The notes: generated by a model from the sequence alone, not told the origin. A stretch of DNA of 64,000 bases from Branchiostoma floridae (GCF_000003815.2 NC_049980.1:26969437-27033436); one strand, 5' to 3'. Counted from the first letter of the stretch, positions 13,101 through 25,659 are shown. Made by a program: numbers and translations.

Positions 13101-16100
13101 CCTTACTTTAGAAATCAGGCGGTGGGGAGTGGAAATGTAGTGACAAGAAAATGGTCCAAGCGAACACGAACAGGCCAACCTCAGAGGTCACATTGCGTGA
13201 GCAAAAAAGTCACTCTGTCAAAAACATATCACAACATAATCCCTACAGGCGGTAAACAGCACCTAATGGTGCCTGATCACTCTATCATGGGTTTATTGCA
13301 CCTTGAAAACATGCCATTAAAGGGCCGTTACGTGCTTGCAGCTCGGAAAGGCGAGCTTCTAGATTTGTCTGATAGGTATGATGGGCGCCATTGTCTCAGG
13401 TCAACCTTCCATGTGCGTGGACATTATGGCGTTAGGGGTTTTGTGGATTGCGTGAATGCTTGCCTGTGCCACTTAATATAAGACATATACAGCCCTCAAT
13501 ATACGGCATTTTCATTTCACTTCATATGGGCTGGGGTGACAAGAACTGACTGGAGCTCGAAGGTGAGAAATGATGTTGACGAAAGATGATGATAATGAAG
13601 AGCAGTCCCCTTCCAGTTTGTTTTATGTTTATGTTTATGTTTATCTTTGTGTACACCACATACCTGCCAGTATCACGGACGCCTCCGAGTAGCTGTGCAT
13701 GAACGCCTTGGATCGTACATCCCCTACAAATGGAACGTAAGTACTTTATTCGTCAAATGTGCTCAAGAACATATATGAACATATTAAGAAACTCAAGCAC
13801 TGCCATTCACCTCCCTTCAAGTTTCCAAATAGTTTAATGAGGCGAAATTGATAAGCTAATATTATCTACAAAGTTTACTTTTTCTGTGGCCTAATGGGGG
13901 TTCTGTGATGCTGTGAAATCGATCGAGTAGACGTACATGTCAAATGGAACATGACCACCACAAAGCGTTCCTCTTCCACTAATGTTGCAAATGTTTTGTC
14001 CGTTAGGGTGGAGATGTGCTTCAATTCAATCGTGTTCACCTTATCCTGGTTTACAGCAATGGCCACAACGTCTCCTTGGCCATCCTTATCTGTGTAAATA
14101 CGAATAAAAGCAATCACATGTAATTATCTTTTATGTGATTTCTTACAATTAAAATAAAATAACGTAACTGTAAGCGATGTAACACATAATTATGATTCCA
14201 TTAATCTGTTTCCTAAGACACCAAAGTTTGCGTAGGAAAACGCACAAGAATTAAACAAAAACATTTACAACTTCATCTCAGTCCTTACAAACTGCACATA
14301 GAATTGTTGTACATGTACATGTATATGTGTTACTATTAACAGTAACTGACCAATGTTAACAGTAAACCAAGAGACACTCTACCTGTCCTTCGCAGCTTGC
14401 TTTGCTGTATTTTATGAACCTGTAAGGCTTCGTAGTACGTCACATACGTTTGTAGATACTCCAGCAGGTTCTCGGGTACAAACCCACTCATGAAATGCAG
14501 ATCTCCCTAACATAATCAAATAAACAAGTCGTCGAGTGATTCTAAACTATGCAGATGTTGAGACATTGACTAAGGTCGTCACAGATTGATGAACAGTATC
14601 CTAGACAATAACATATTCAAGAGTTATTGACAAATTCATAAAATAGCCATCTCGCTTATATAATAATATGTGCCCAATAACGATAATACAAAAAAGGCAA
14701 CTGTAATTTGAGTGTATATACGCACATGTCCATTAGCTTGAATGGCAACCGCTGGCAGCTCAACTTCCCTCGTCAGGTTCACACCAAGTGATTGTAAACT
14801 CGACTTGGAGATCTTGTCGCTGAAGCATAAAACATCAATCACGAAAAATAAGAAGAAATGCATGTTATCATACCTGTAATATGGTATAATATCCATTATG
14901 CCAATTATGATACTCGCAAGATGCTAAGTTGACATTGACTGTCATACATGGAGATGAGTGACAAAGAGAAAGAAAGACAAAGAAAATGGAATGAAGATTG
15001 ACAGAAGGAGCTGGATGAATAAATGATAAATGATAGCGAATAGAAAAACAAAATAGAAAAACAAAAAAGACATGTTGAATATAACAAATGGTGTACAAAT
15101 ATGGTTTATTTTTTATGCTGTTCAAGATTGAAGAAAAAATAATTGAAATGAAATACTGACAGGTTTGTAAGCATCACACCAGAAGTACCCCGAAAAGCCT
15201 TCCCTAAACTTGCAGCCACTTCGGCTGCGTCAGACTTCTTTCCCGTGTTTGTGAAGACGTATATAACATGTAGACCCAGCGTCCTGCAGGTGGTCAGTTG
15301 TTCGTCTGAAAATGTAATCTGGACACAAACAAAGAAAATAAACGTTATTTAGATTACATTCATTTTATTGTTACTGGTGAATAACAGCTAACCTGGTGAT
15401 AATGTTAGTCATATCACTTTCGCTACATTTGAAGTAACGGTAATAATACACATAAGAGAACAAAAGGCTGGGATTAACTGCAAGAATCGCTTTTGTATTT
15501 AGGTTACAAATTAAAGCACTCAGACACAGACGTACACACAAACACTCATGCACACTGTCGAATCGTAAGACAAAGATAAAGATAAGCAATGGACGATACT
15601 CCACTCATTTGGAGTAAATTAGTCATCCGCCAGTCCTGACAACGTTCTTTGGATACATTTAACTCAAGTAAAGGACTGGTGCGACATACGTACAACGAAT
15701 GAACTTTAACTATTCATTAAGTACACAGGAGACGTACCACGGTGGGCAGTTTGATTGCCCTCATAAAGTTTGAGAGTCCATAGGACCGCAGGAGACCGCG
15801 ATAGGCAGTGTTACGACACGTTTCGCTGCCTTCTTTTTCCTCCGCGCAGTGCAGATACCAGGCTGTCGGCATACTCGCTGGTTTGCCACCGCTTAGGAGA
15901 CAAATACACAAGAAAATGAAATCCTGACAAGTAGAAAACATTTCTCTGGAACAGTTGTAACAGCGAAAGAATTCCATTATTGTAAGATACTACTCGGCCT
16001 AAAAACATTTTACATTTGTTCAACTTGTCAATCAGTCACACGTCTGAAAAATAAACCAGTGCTTTCTAAGTAATTAGGATTAACTTAAATATAACGTTGA

Positions 16101-19100
16101 TATAAAGTTAGGATAACATGATGTGTAATTGGAAGAACGTAGCCAACAAGAACTGTATGATGGCAAACGTTTTCCAATTTTTCAATCTACGTAAAACCAA
16201 GGACGTCTGATGTAACGTCCTTGGTAAAACTATACGATAAATAGAAAAAGCATGGGGCATGCTGGGCAGAGACAAGAACAAAGATATCGTCCCTACCTGA
16301 GAACACGCGAGAGTTTTACTTTCGTTGTTACGATGAACAAGTATTGTTTCTGGTGATCCATTGCAAACTCCAGGAATATTCTGTGCTCTGAAATGAATCC
16401 AAATTGTTGAAAATCAATTTGTCATGATTTCTTTCACTATTTCTTGACTTTGCATTAATCATCAGTGTCATCGATGTCGTTTAAAACGTAAAGCCTTCAC
16501 GTTTTATGTTAAAACTTCATATTCATAAATGTCTTGAACTTGTATTAGACAAGAAGGACACTTGGGGATAAGGGAACCAACCTTGAATCAGTCATATGCC
16601 GTATTTACATTGTTGGACTGATAAAGAAAAATCATAATGACAGGAAATGGGAAATCATTTCTTGGTTTTATGGCAGTTGCACTTGTATCAGTTGAATTAT
16701 GAGCGTCTACCAGGCTCCACAGATCGCTGATGAAATAGTAGAAATTGGTCAAACAGATTATATAGACAGATAACGTGCCAGAGAAGAGGATAGGTACATT
16801 TTGGTACAGTTCATGACAGAGGGATTACCAGCTCACTCCCTTTCGATGACGTATGTTTACTTTGAATTCAATTTCTACTGTTTCCCACCGACCTGTAGAC
16901 CCTTTAAAGAGGGTAACTTTTCTCAATTGCTCTCAACGATTCTACGGTGCCCATCCAACCCTTTTTTGCTGCTTTACACCGGAATGCAACGCCGCTATGC
17001 GAATCCTGGCCAAATGACACGATGGTAAGTCCATTTTCCCTTTGCACATATGCTGATAATTTTCTGTTGTTACATCACATGACTAAAACTAAGCGTTTCA
17101 TAGGACATATAGAGCATGGTCTTGTTAAATTGTTTGTTTGTTTTTTCTAAATTCAATTTTTGATACCGAATGGCTTGCCGTCCATCTGGTAACTGACAAT
17201 GATGTCCTTGTGCCCAGCACTGCGCCTCTGTAGGTCCACAAGTTTCTTCTCCGTTTTAATCCTCTTCAGGGATTTGCCTAATTGTACCCTGAAGATGATG
17301 ACGAGGTGTAACATTATATATATGGCCTATCAGCGCCCATGTCTCACAATGATTATGCCGTAACAACTTTATTAACGCATATACAAATAACAGAAAACAT
17401 GCGAAATGTAAAACAACCATGAAAATAAAACGTACGAAGGCCCACAACGAAAACCAATCCATTCCCTGCGCGCAAGGGCATTATGAAACCTAAAAAGATC
17501 GAAATTGCGAGTTTGCACAGGGGACAAAGTAGTTTACAAACTATTTGGCGACGAAAGTTTATCTTCGTAAAAGTGATTGCTCCTTTGAAAGACATCTTAT
17601 GATCATAACGTACTGAAAAATCCTGTAAACCAGAGCGTCTGCTTCGGTGATCTCGATGATCGGTACCGCATCTTTCACCATACCCTGGCTGCGAACAAAA
17701 CAAAGCAGATTATCACAAATGAGTTTAAGCGCGTTGAGTTCATGTTTTACGGATCGGTATTCTCGCAATAAAAAAAGTTGTTGACTTTTTTTACATGGAA
17801 TATGTAGCCTGAAAAAGAAAAGAATAGTTGGAAAGTGCGGTTGGTCGCATTTCAACACGTTACATTTATTGTCCCTGTAATGTTTCGTGGGACAGTTTAA
17901 CAATACAAATTAATAAATAAATGAATTATCAAATTTATTTTTTTCAAATATATAGCAAAAGGTAAAATGCAATTTTCTTGGGTTTTGTTCTGTGCTGGAA
18001 CCATACGATGGGAGGTTCCATCAACTTGAGTTCTTACGATGTGGGGCTTGGATTGGCACCCCCTGGTCAGTTTATAATGGTAATTTCAAATCTATCTAAT
18101 GTGAACTCTAATGATTCCCTAGGATACCAAAGAACTAGCTATATATATAGAATCGCTTATATTGTGGACGAGTTTTCGACAATACAGCACTAAGCTTTGT
18201 GGCTTAATGAGCAGTGGATCATACGTTTTATGGCGCCCCCTGTCTGTGCAAAGGGACTGTTGTAAGGCCCTACATGTATATGGATTCACCTTCTATTACA
18301 CTACACGAAAATTGTGATTTATCCATGACGATATGCACCACGTAAATCTGGTAATGTCTACTTTGGGCGATACATGGCGCCAGGATAGATTCACTGATAT
18401 GTCAGTATAGGTTACTCCCACCTTTTTGTGGAGTGTCTAAATCTAGGTGTTATTACGGGGTTATGTCCCAGCTACGTTAGAAAGATACGTCTGGGATTGC
18501 TAGCATAAGTCTGATAATCATTGTGTCGAGTATCAGATGCCAAAGGGAACCATTAACAGGTGTTTATTGCTATTGATGAATCCAGCTTTTCATTCAGTAT
18601 TAAATAACTGCAGCGTATAATCCACTCCTCATCGAGTCATGCGCACTTGTAGCATAACGTAACATTACAGAAGCTGTGGACTTATTTCTATCATAGACGG
18701 GCGCTGAAAATTTGAGCTAAGTTCTAAAGCTGAGTTCTCGTGAGTCCAATCTCGAATCAACTTTGCTTCAGAATGATTTCTACCAAAGTTTACGAACTAT
18801 CAAACTCAACTAACAAACACGCTGCACTATGTGATGGCCGCATGCAATCCATACGTTATCAATTTCAGCTCTAACTGGCGTTTTACAACGTGAATAAATA
18901 TGATAAAATATAGATATGATGTGTTTTCCCTACCTCACAATGTAAACATAATGATGCGATTTGTCGACGCTACAGTAAGGAATAGCCGGATCTTTAGTAC
19001 AATTCACCTGGGGGTACAAACATACTGTCAACAATATTACAATAAAAAAACACACAGACACCAACCCTCTGACGGTACGTGACTGTTACAGTACGCTGGA

Positions 19101-20719
19101 AGGCAAAGCTCGGTGGTGCAAAAAAAGGTATACTGGAAAATACAAATACTATATTGTTCGGTCAACGGTATCCATCCAGTGGAAATGTTCGTCCAACTGC
19201 ATGACGTCACAGAAAGGAACGTACCTTTGCAAACTGAGCGGTCTGTTTTAACTTCTTTTCCCTCTTGGCTGCGTCGAAATGTCTGAGGGCAGTCCCCAGA
19301 TGGCTCAAGTCTGGAAGAACATGGGGTTAACAACCTGTACTTCTTAGCTCTCAAGCGCCAGAAAAAAGTCAATATGGGTGCCGGATATGGAATGCATAAT
19401 TATTCTAATTATTCTATAACATAGTGTAGTACAGTATAGTAAAGTTTAGCATATAATAGTATAGTATAGTATAGTATAGTATAGTATAGTATAGTATAGT
19501 ATAGTATAGTATAGTATAGTACAGTACAGTATAGTACAGTATAGTACAGTATAGTACAGTATAGTACAGTATAGTATAGTATAGTATAGTATAGTATAGT
19601 ATAGTATACTAGTATAGTATAGTATACTAGTATAGTGTAGTGTAGTGTAGTGTAGTGTAGTGTAGTGTAGTGTAGTGTAGTGTAGTGTAGTAGAGTAGAG
19701 TATAGGAAAGTAGAGTAGAGTATAGGAGAGTAGAGTATGGGAGAGTAGTGTATAGGAGAGTAGAGTAAAGAATATCAGTGTACAGAATAGTATAGAAGGT
19801 AACAAGTTGGTATCCATCGAGGTATATCTATTAGATCATCGTTGTTGCATGGTATATGATATAAGTACTACTGTTATATTATGACATGATATCTAGTGAT
19901 CAGCTTGTATGACTCGATGCACAGTGTCCTTGATTTGACACAGACAATAACAAACAATACTGTTTTGATGACAACCCAATGAGAGAGACCATTATAAATT
20001 TTGCATTATCATTACAATTGTACTCGTTGTACATTGAATTGTGCATGAAATGTTGATTATAAGTGTGCGCAGATAACTAGACAGGTTGAATTGTATCTTC
20101 ATTTAAGTAGGAATATCTTTTTAAACCCTTGCAATTTTGTTTCTTTGTTAATCTAATGTTTATGCATTAGGAAAAGATCCGGGACAAACAATGCCGACGT
20201 GGCGCGTGTTCTGGTTAGTGTTGCCGAAAGTTAATTATGGGTCTTTAACTTTAATTAAAAGTCACGCTGTATTTGTATAAATCAAAAGATTGAAGCCGCT
20301 TCTAGCGGCTAATACACCTGCATTATTTGAATACCGTTTCATTTATTACGGCAGCGACATGACTGGCAACGGTGTAACTACACTGTTATGGTTTAGGTCA
20401 ACATGACTCTATATTCATAAACACGAATAAAAAGTTTTTAATAACCCTCTAGGCCCTGTGGGACAGTAAATCATAACACCCAGATTGACATAATAACACA
20501 TAATTACATACCTCTCTTAAAGAAGTAGACGACGCTGATTTTTCGAGAAGACCCCACGAAAGACGCGAAAGCGTGGGTTGGGATTGAGTTGCTCATTCTT
20601 AGTTCCACAGAGTCCAGTGCGTCCAGCGGGTCCAGACTCAAGCGTTCTGACCGTGTCGGGGAGAACTGCGCGGAGAACAGAAAGGCCAAGAGAGCTGTGG
20701 TCACCGCCAAACCGGCCAT
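7112..20719 (-). CDS. TXNDC16: ER protein with multiple thioredoxin-like domains, TXNDC16/ERp90-like (19 exons)
   Basis: Exons in transcript order: 20719-20512, 19310-19225, 19007-18934, 17688-17614, 16387-16297, 15923-15738, 15318-15161, 14819-14726, 14506-14383, 14089-13937, 13723-13664, 12398-12224, 11853-11717, 10869-10782, 10027-9883, 9565-9417, 9102-9012, 8577-8481, 7605-7112. All junctions are AG/GT, phases agree at every join, and the total is 2685 nt (894 aa). Residues 1 to about 22 form a signal peptide (MAGLAVTTALLAFLFSA). Repeated thioredoxin-like folds follow; strand and cis-Pro motifs include SVVYFFKR, IKLPTVITF, ELPAVAI, FVVVMFHLTW and SYPTVRVFAGG (Pro about 466). No CXXC occurs anywhere; after Trp417 the usual CGHC position reads DVRS. 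This suggests a chaperone or scaffold rather than an oxidoreductase. The last exon adds a Lys/Glu-rich tail ending in RDEL, an ER-retrieval signal. Human TXNDC16 is about 825 aa; the extra length is mostly the tail. Orthology is inferred from architecture; another PDI-like paralogue is possible. Confidence 0.78.
7166..7417 (-). repeat. In-frame tandem duplication (2 x 126 bp) coding the Lys/Glu-rich tail
   Basis: Two 42-codon units (7417-7292 and 7291-7166) lie in the last exon of the TXNDC16-like gene. Each unit contains KKKEVKQKKEGK, then EKEGN and AEKQGKDEVK; they differ at only a few codons. The product is a charged, probably helical or coiled-coil or disordered segment just before the RDEL tetrapeptide. 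On the plus strand the region is pyrimidine-rich and gives a hydrophobic shadow frame. Confidence 0.85.
7785..7990. repeat. Degenerate CCCTAA-like (telomere-like) interstitial tract
   Basis: C/A-rich sequence with many imperfect CCCTA, CCTAA and AACCCT words, including TTAACCCTAAACC and CCCTTAACCCTACC, inside the last intron (between exons 8481-8577 and 7112-7605). It is not a clean (CCCTAA)n array. It could be an old interstitial telomeric repeat or simply biased sequence. Confidence 0.4.
16196..16225. repeat. Intronic hairpin, 11-bp stem
   Basis: ACCAAGGACGT and its exact reverse complement ACGTCCTTGGT are separated by 8 bases, in the intron between exons 5 and 6 of the TXNDC16-like gene. 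No function is evident; it may be a decayed miniature element. Confidence 0.5.
19440..19790. repeat. Pentanucleotide microsatellite (TATAG)n, then (TGTAG)n, then (TAGAG)n
   Basis: About 350 bp of 5-bp units in intron 1 of the TXNDC16-like gene. The first zone is TATAG with interspersed TACAG units. A middle zone from about 19636 is roughly eleven uninterrupted TGTAG units. The last zone shifts to TAGAG and GGAGAG variants. Long open frames here on the minus strand are repeat artefacts. Confidence 0.95.
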
Positions 20720-20870
20720 GATTCACAGCAGATCACTCTGTGCGTCCGCTTACTTCCGCGTCTGCGCAAACACGATGCGCTGTTGTCGTTCCGGTAGGAC
20801 GACATTTGCGTTTCCTCTCACTGACAGATTGCTGACAGGTCAAGCTACACCGTATACACTTTAGAAAAGC
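20720..20870 (-). promoter_or_regulatory. Putative promoter / 5' UTR of the TXNDC16-like gene
   Basis: Immediately upstream of the ATG (20717-20719, minus strand) the sequence becomes GC- and CpG-richer than its surroundings. It contains CTTCCG (ETS-like) and CTGCGCAA (NRF1-like half site) words and no TATA box, as in housekeeping promoters. The start site cannot be placed, and a 5' UTR intron is possible. Confidence 0.35.
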
Positions 20871-22241
20871 CGGCGACACACACCGCCATGAGCTTTGATT
20901 GTCTTTGTTGATAGGCAGATATAGAAAAAAAAAGCTCAGCTCAACTTTAAAAGGATCAGAGGACTGATCGAAGGCTTGTTGGCAAGCGCTTTATTTTGTG
21001 TAGGCATATAAAGTATAAAATTGTGTCATAATGTTGATTACTGTCACATAAACTATTTTTTCGCCTTAAAATCTACAATGTCAATTTGAACCTTGTATCG
21101 GTGACCGCCATGGGACACACCAATGATATACAAAAATCAATACAACAACAACAACAAAAATAACAACAAACAAGTGATTATTATGACTGATCTATCCGAA
21201 GAAGACCAGACGCATGTATGTTTACTAAGATGAGTTCTTCAAACATTTTACTTTATTATTGAATTACATCTAACGTTGCTGTTCTAAATAAAAATCGTGC
21301 ATCATTTAATATCTGGATGTGGTACGACTTCTTCGCCGTACTTTTGGAGCAAAAAAATGCATCAAAGGGCAAGACCAGCACGTAATGCTGAATGATGATA
21401 AAAGCAGGTGAGGACCTTGTGACTTTTTCTTTCAACGAGAACCTTTAATGAATACTTGCTTCAAATTCAAACTTAATTCTAACTAGAGTTCGGGGACCTC
21501 ATACCTCCATGAAATATTTATTGCTTTTTTGTGGATGGTATGTATGTTTATAGTCGGTTGTATTTGAGAGTAATGGTTATAAATGTTATGGGAAAGTAGT
21601 GTTGTATTTATTTAATGACACAGAGGATGTCCATCTGATTAGTAATTATTAAAATGTGACACTTAATTGTGTAATGTGCGTTTAAGAGGTCGACGGCATA
21701 TGGTAGCGTGGTGTTCCTTAAGCTTGATGTTTGGCATTTAAACTGTCTAAGGTTGTCAGCATTATTGAGGTTCGACTATGTGCCTCAGAGCGGTGTGGTG
21801 GGAGGAAGTTGGGAAACTCAGAAAGAAGAAGGGATGTGGCCAACTTTAGTCAGATGGTGATTTTATTTTCCACCAATATGTCATAACATCAGCTGTTTAC
21901 ACGGTACAAAAATGAGATGAACACTTCCCTCTGATAGCCCTACATCAACTGTAAGATGAATACTTGGCGCCAACCCCGTCTGCTAAAAAACAAGTACCAT
22001 TGGCTACGAAAGAGACAACTAACAACTGTCCCTTATCGTAACAAAATCAGAACATCTGTATCGCCCTTAAAACTTTTGACACCCAACCCATCTAAGATGA
22101 GAGGACCTAATGGCATTTTAATCACCATGTCACTCAAATCAGCAGTACAGTATGTGAGACATCCATACCTGTTAAGCATTACCGTTAAATGTACCTCAAC
22201 TTCTTACAATTATACTTACGCTTCACATCTCCATGATATTC
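20871..22241. other. Intergenic tract, no gene recognised
   Basis: AT-rich sequence with a short CAACAA-rich run at about 21140-21175. A plus frame at 21956-22258 (100 codons) has no family signature and overlaps the start of the tandem repeat at 22242, so I do not call it a gene. Confidence 0.45.
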
Positions 22242-22875
22242 TAAGCCGACATAAATAAAACTAATTATCATATTAAAAAAACTCGGGGTTCCCCAAACAG
22301 CTGTCATACAAATCACCTCACTATCTGCTTGGAGCTAAGCCCATTATCAAACACTTAAAGCACGATGCCTGTTCCAATATATCGCAGATATAGGGGGGAT
22401 TTCTGATATTATTACATCGATTATAACGACAGATACGGCGCCAACACAACAAGTATGAAACCAATCCATTCAGCCGTTCTTGAGTAATCTTGTACACAGA
22501 CAGAGACACATAACAGAAAATATAACCTCCATGACATTTCATGGAGGTAACTACTGTGCCAACTGTTACAAATATTTCAAACAGTCCTAAGCAGACATAA
22601 ATAAAACTACTGGGGGTTCCCCAAACAGCTGTCACCTCACTATCTGCTTGCAGCTAAGCCCATTAACAAACACATACAGCACGATGCCTGTACCAATATA
22701 TCTCAAATATAGGGGTGATTTCTGATATTACTACATCGATTATAACGACAGATACGGCTCCCAAGATCTCATCGATTCGAGCTTTCATCACACCCCACCA
22801 ACACAACAAGTATGAAACCAATCCATCCAGCCGTTCTTGAGTAATCATCTACACAGACAGAGACACATAACAGAA
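22242..22875 (+). repeat. Tandem pair of ~290-345 bp repeat units
   Basis: Unit 1 (about 22242-22587) and unit 2 (about 22588-22875) both run through TAAGC-GACATAAATAAAACT, GGGGTTCCCCAAACAGCTGTC, CACCTCACTATCTGCTTG, CATCGATTATAACGACAGA and GAGACACATAACAGAAA. Unit 1 ends in a hairpin at about 22523-22552 (ACCTCCATGA ... TCATGGAGGT). In unit 2 that end is missing and the sequence runs directly into a CTAGAAAGGCC repeat at 22877. Unit 2 also has a 40-bp insertion near 22760. Non-coding. Confidence 0.85.
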
Positions 22876-22876
22876 A

Positions 22877-23000
22877 CTAGAAAGGCCGGTATTTGCTTAG
22901 GAGCAAATTCAGCTATTTTCACTCCGCTCTCCCCCTTTATGCAAACATGGACTGTTCCAAAATTGAATTTGAAAAAATTCCCATGTGAGAATGACCTGGA
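22877..23000 (+). mobile_element. 5' end of a CTAGAAAGGCC-family repeat, subfamily B
   Basis: Starts CTAGAAAGGCCGGTATTTGC, then GCTATTTTCACTCCGC, then TGGACTGTTCCAAAA. The first and last parts match the other family members (26061, 43253, 45083), but the inner block is ATTTTCACTCCGC instead of ATATTTCAGCCATACC. A matching 3' end with hairpin arm GCGGAGTGAAAAT lies at 29867-29907, so the two may be the split halves of one element opened by later insertions. The internal extent is not clear. Confidence 0.6.
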
Positions 23001-23932
23001 ACTACGTTGCTACTGTCTATACTATTTTTATTATGTATACGGTAATCAAACTTTTATTTCTTGATAACAACACGCACACAACATGCTAGTGTTTCACACA
23101 TTAACAAAGAAGGCACCGTTTTACTTCAAGAAAAAAAGGTTTTATTTCACAAACGGAAATTGTGTTGTATTTTTTCTACCGATGCGTTAACACGTTATGC
23201 AACCCTAAACGTTAGTATTACGTACCCACAGTAGACAAAAGCGTGGTTATGATTAAAGTTTTCCTGCTTATTTACACAAGGCAAAGGTAATTACTGCACT
23301 TATTCAAGGTTGTCACAAGCATAACTAATCTTCATACAAGCAGATCTCTCCAAACAAACTTCACTACACTTTTAACTCTTTACCAAGATATGCTTATTAG
23401 CCGTTTTTAGCAAAGTGCATTTTTTAAAAATCCAATTGGATATCATGGCTGCACTGCAATGACATTATCAGTACAAATACATATAAAGTTATGCACATTG
23501 TATTCAGACAAAAAGGATCACATTCCGTTTTTATACCTAGAGTTAATCAGCTAATACATTATATTGATGAACAAAGATTGTTAGCCACTGTATGTTTGCA
23601 CGAAGTCTGTTTCATATATCTAAATGTTTTGTATGCTTTTTGTCTAAAAAGGACTCAGCAATTGCAGTAATTATACGTCTGTTATAACCTTAAAGTTCTA
23701 TTTATTTTTCACATAAACTAACAGATCTCGAGAACCTTATTATGCGCGGCACTGCGCACGTGATCCACTAAGTAGTACGAAGTCTTTGCTGATTGGCTAC
23801 CGAGACAATTCAATTAGCAGACCGCGAACCCGCCGCACCTGTCAGCTGCGTGTTCAAGGACCCTTTTGTCGGCTTTGTTTACCACAAATGGTGAAACGTA
23901 GGAGCGCGTTGAGCGCCGCTGAGAATACTGTA

Positions 23933-25278
23933 GTTATATTTCAGCCATACCATAGGTATGGTGAAATATATTGTATTCGTAATGTTTCTTTCTTTCTTCT
24001 TTCTTTCTTTCTCCTGTCAAATCTTCAAATCGAATCAACTCCGTCGTTCCTGGACCGAATGACTTGAAATTTGGCACAAGGGTAGAGTGGGCCAATACCC
24101 TTAGGTGTTTTTTTCATTTTATTCATATCTGCTTCTAAAATGATTTTATTGAGGTTTTATTGCAATTTTTGGACCACAACTTTATATTTAGGCCCCCTGT
24201 ACCATGGTATTACATCCAAATGACCTGAAATTTAGCACAGAGGTGCCCTAGGTACTTATTCAAAGGATCCATGCATAATATTTGGTATAAATCACTTCAA
24301 AATGGCTCATTATGGAGGTTTTTGTGGGAGAATTTTGGATTTGTGAGGTGGAAGTGCCGAGGTCAACGACCTCTAGGTCATTCTGGAAGCCACAGGTGTT
24401 TCTGGTAGATCCAATCATCTACATACCTACCTAGTCCATGTTCCTCCAGGTGGTTGGGGGGACAAGGTAAATCTAATTAATTATTAGCCAATGAGCAAGG
24501 TTATTTTGCTGGAAGAGTCCATTGTTGGTCAGGGGGGTGTTTTTTAAAATTTACTTTAAGACTTTGGTGATAATGCCAATGCTTTTTTTAGCGGAAGTGT
24601 TTTTGCACTGATCCACTTGACATAAGGCTACTGCTGGGACAGTCCATTTTTGCACATAGGGGGGATTTTAAAAAAAATTCATTTTTGGACATGGGTGATG
24701 ATTCCGAATTCCATTTGTTGAATGGAACTTGACCCCACCTGAAGACTGTACCTGAGGATTCGGCAGCCAATCAGCAAGCCTGATGTAATATGGATGAGTC
24801 CATTCATGCACAGGGGACTATTAAAAAAATTCAGTTTTGGACTGGGTTGCTTATTATAGAAAAGGCCATGTATTTCTGGACTTTGGTGATTATGTCAAAG
24901 TCCTATTTTAGCCGATGTATTTTTGGATCGCTCTACTTTGCACAGGGGTATAACAGGTAGAGTCCATTCTTGCAAAGGGGGGGGGGGATTTCTTTCAAAT
25001 TCAGTTTTGGACGGCTGATGATTCAAAATTCCATTTCTTAGCGGAAGTGTTTTTGGACTGGTCTATCTTACCCTTCTACATTGGGTGCACTTGAGTCCAT
25101 TCTTGCAGGGAAGGGGGTTGTACGATTCATTTTTGCTCATACGTGTAATTAGTAGCTTAGGATGCAGAAGAGTTCCATTTTTGCACATGGGTGATTTTGG
25201 AATAGTCCATTGTTGCTTGGGGAAGGAGATGGCTGAAATATGCTGTATTTGCTCTCAAGCAAATGTCGGCCTTTCTAG
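23933..25278 (-). mobile_element. CTAGAAAGGCC-family repeat, copy 1, inverted orientation
   Basis: Read on the minus strand it starts at 25278 with CTAGAAAGGCCGACATTTGC and GCATATTTCAGCC, and ends at 23933 with a terminal hairpin (23936-23968) and AATATAAC. A short GAAA tract lies just inside the hairpin (about 23985-24012). Its middle holds a degenerate minisatellite (about 24516-25110) not seen in the other copies. No transposase-like frame is present, so it is non-autonomous. Confidence 0.75.
24516..25110. repeat. Degenerate minisatellite inside copy 1
   Basis: The phrase GAGTCCATT.TTGCA followed by a G-run and TTTTAAAAAAATTCA recurs near 24516, 24639, 24793, 24959 and 25093, at spacings of about 120-170 bp. 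Each unit also contains variants of TTTTTGGACT and GCGGAAGTGTTTTT. Non-coding. Confidence 0.7.
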
Positions 25279-25659
25279 TTGCAAGTTAGGAATTTACGTG
25301 TTTGCAAGCAAAAGTCAGTGAGATTTCTGAAACAACAGCAGTTCCGTGATAAACGGAACCTTCTCAAAAATAATAATTCAACGCTAATACATATGTCATT
25401 TTATGTGATCATGTGTACATGTGGCAGCAAGGCGACCCGCGCGGCGGTTGATTAGTCACTACCAGACTTCCGCCTGGTTGAATAGAGGACTTTTGCCAAG
25501 TTCAAGGAATAAAAGCCAAGTATATAACCTTCTTGGTTGGAGTTAATTGGCCTATAAGTGTTGGCCGGCCTGGCAAATTGCAAGTCGCAAACTATAGTCC
25601 GCGGCCATGTGACGTTAACTTATCTGGCGTGTTTTCTGTCTTTTCTTGACCAATTTTCT

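Noticed and set aside
15161-15305. Exon 7 acceptor at 15305 with a weak GTCTCC donor for exon 6
   Set aside because: Using the acceptor at 15318 gives a better pyrimidine tract, a strong GTACGT donor for exon 6, and the family-like join LPTVITFSDEQL in frame.
19446-19817. 123-codon minus-strand frame rich in Tyr/Thr/Leu
   Set aside because: Translation of the TATAG/TGTAG microsatellite; it is a repeat artefact inside intron 1.
20540-20600. ER-stress response element near the TXNDC16-like start
   Set aside because: CCACG is present, but the CCAAT spacing does not fit CCAAT-N9-CCACG and the site lies within coding exon 1.
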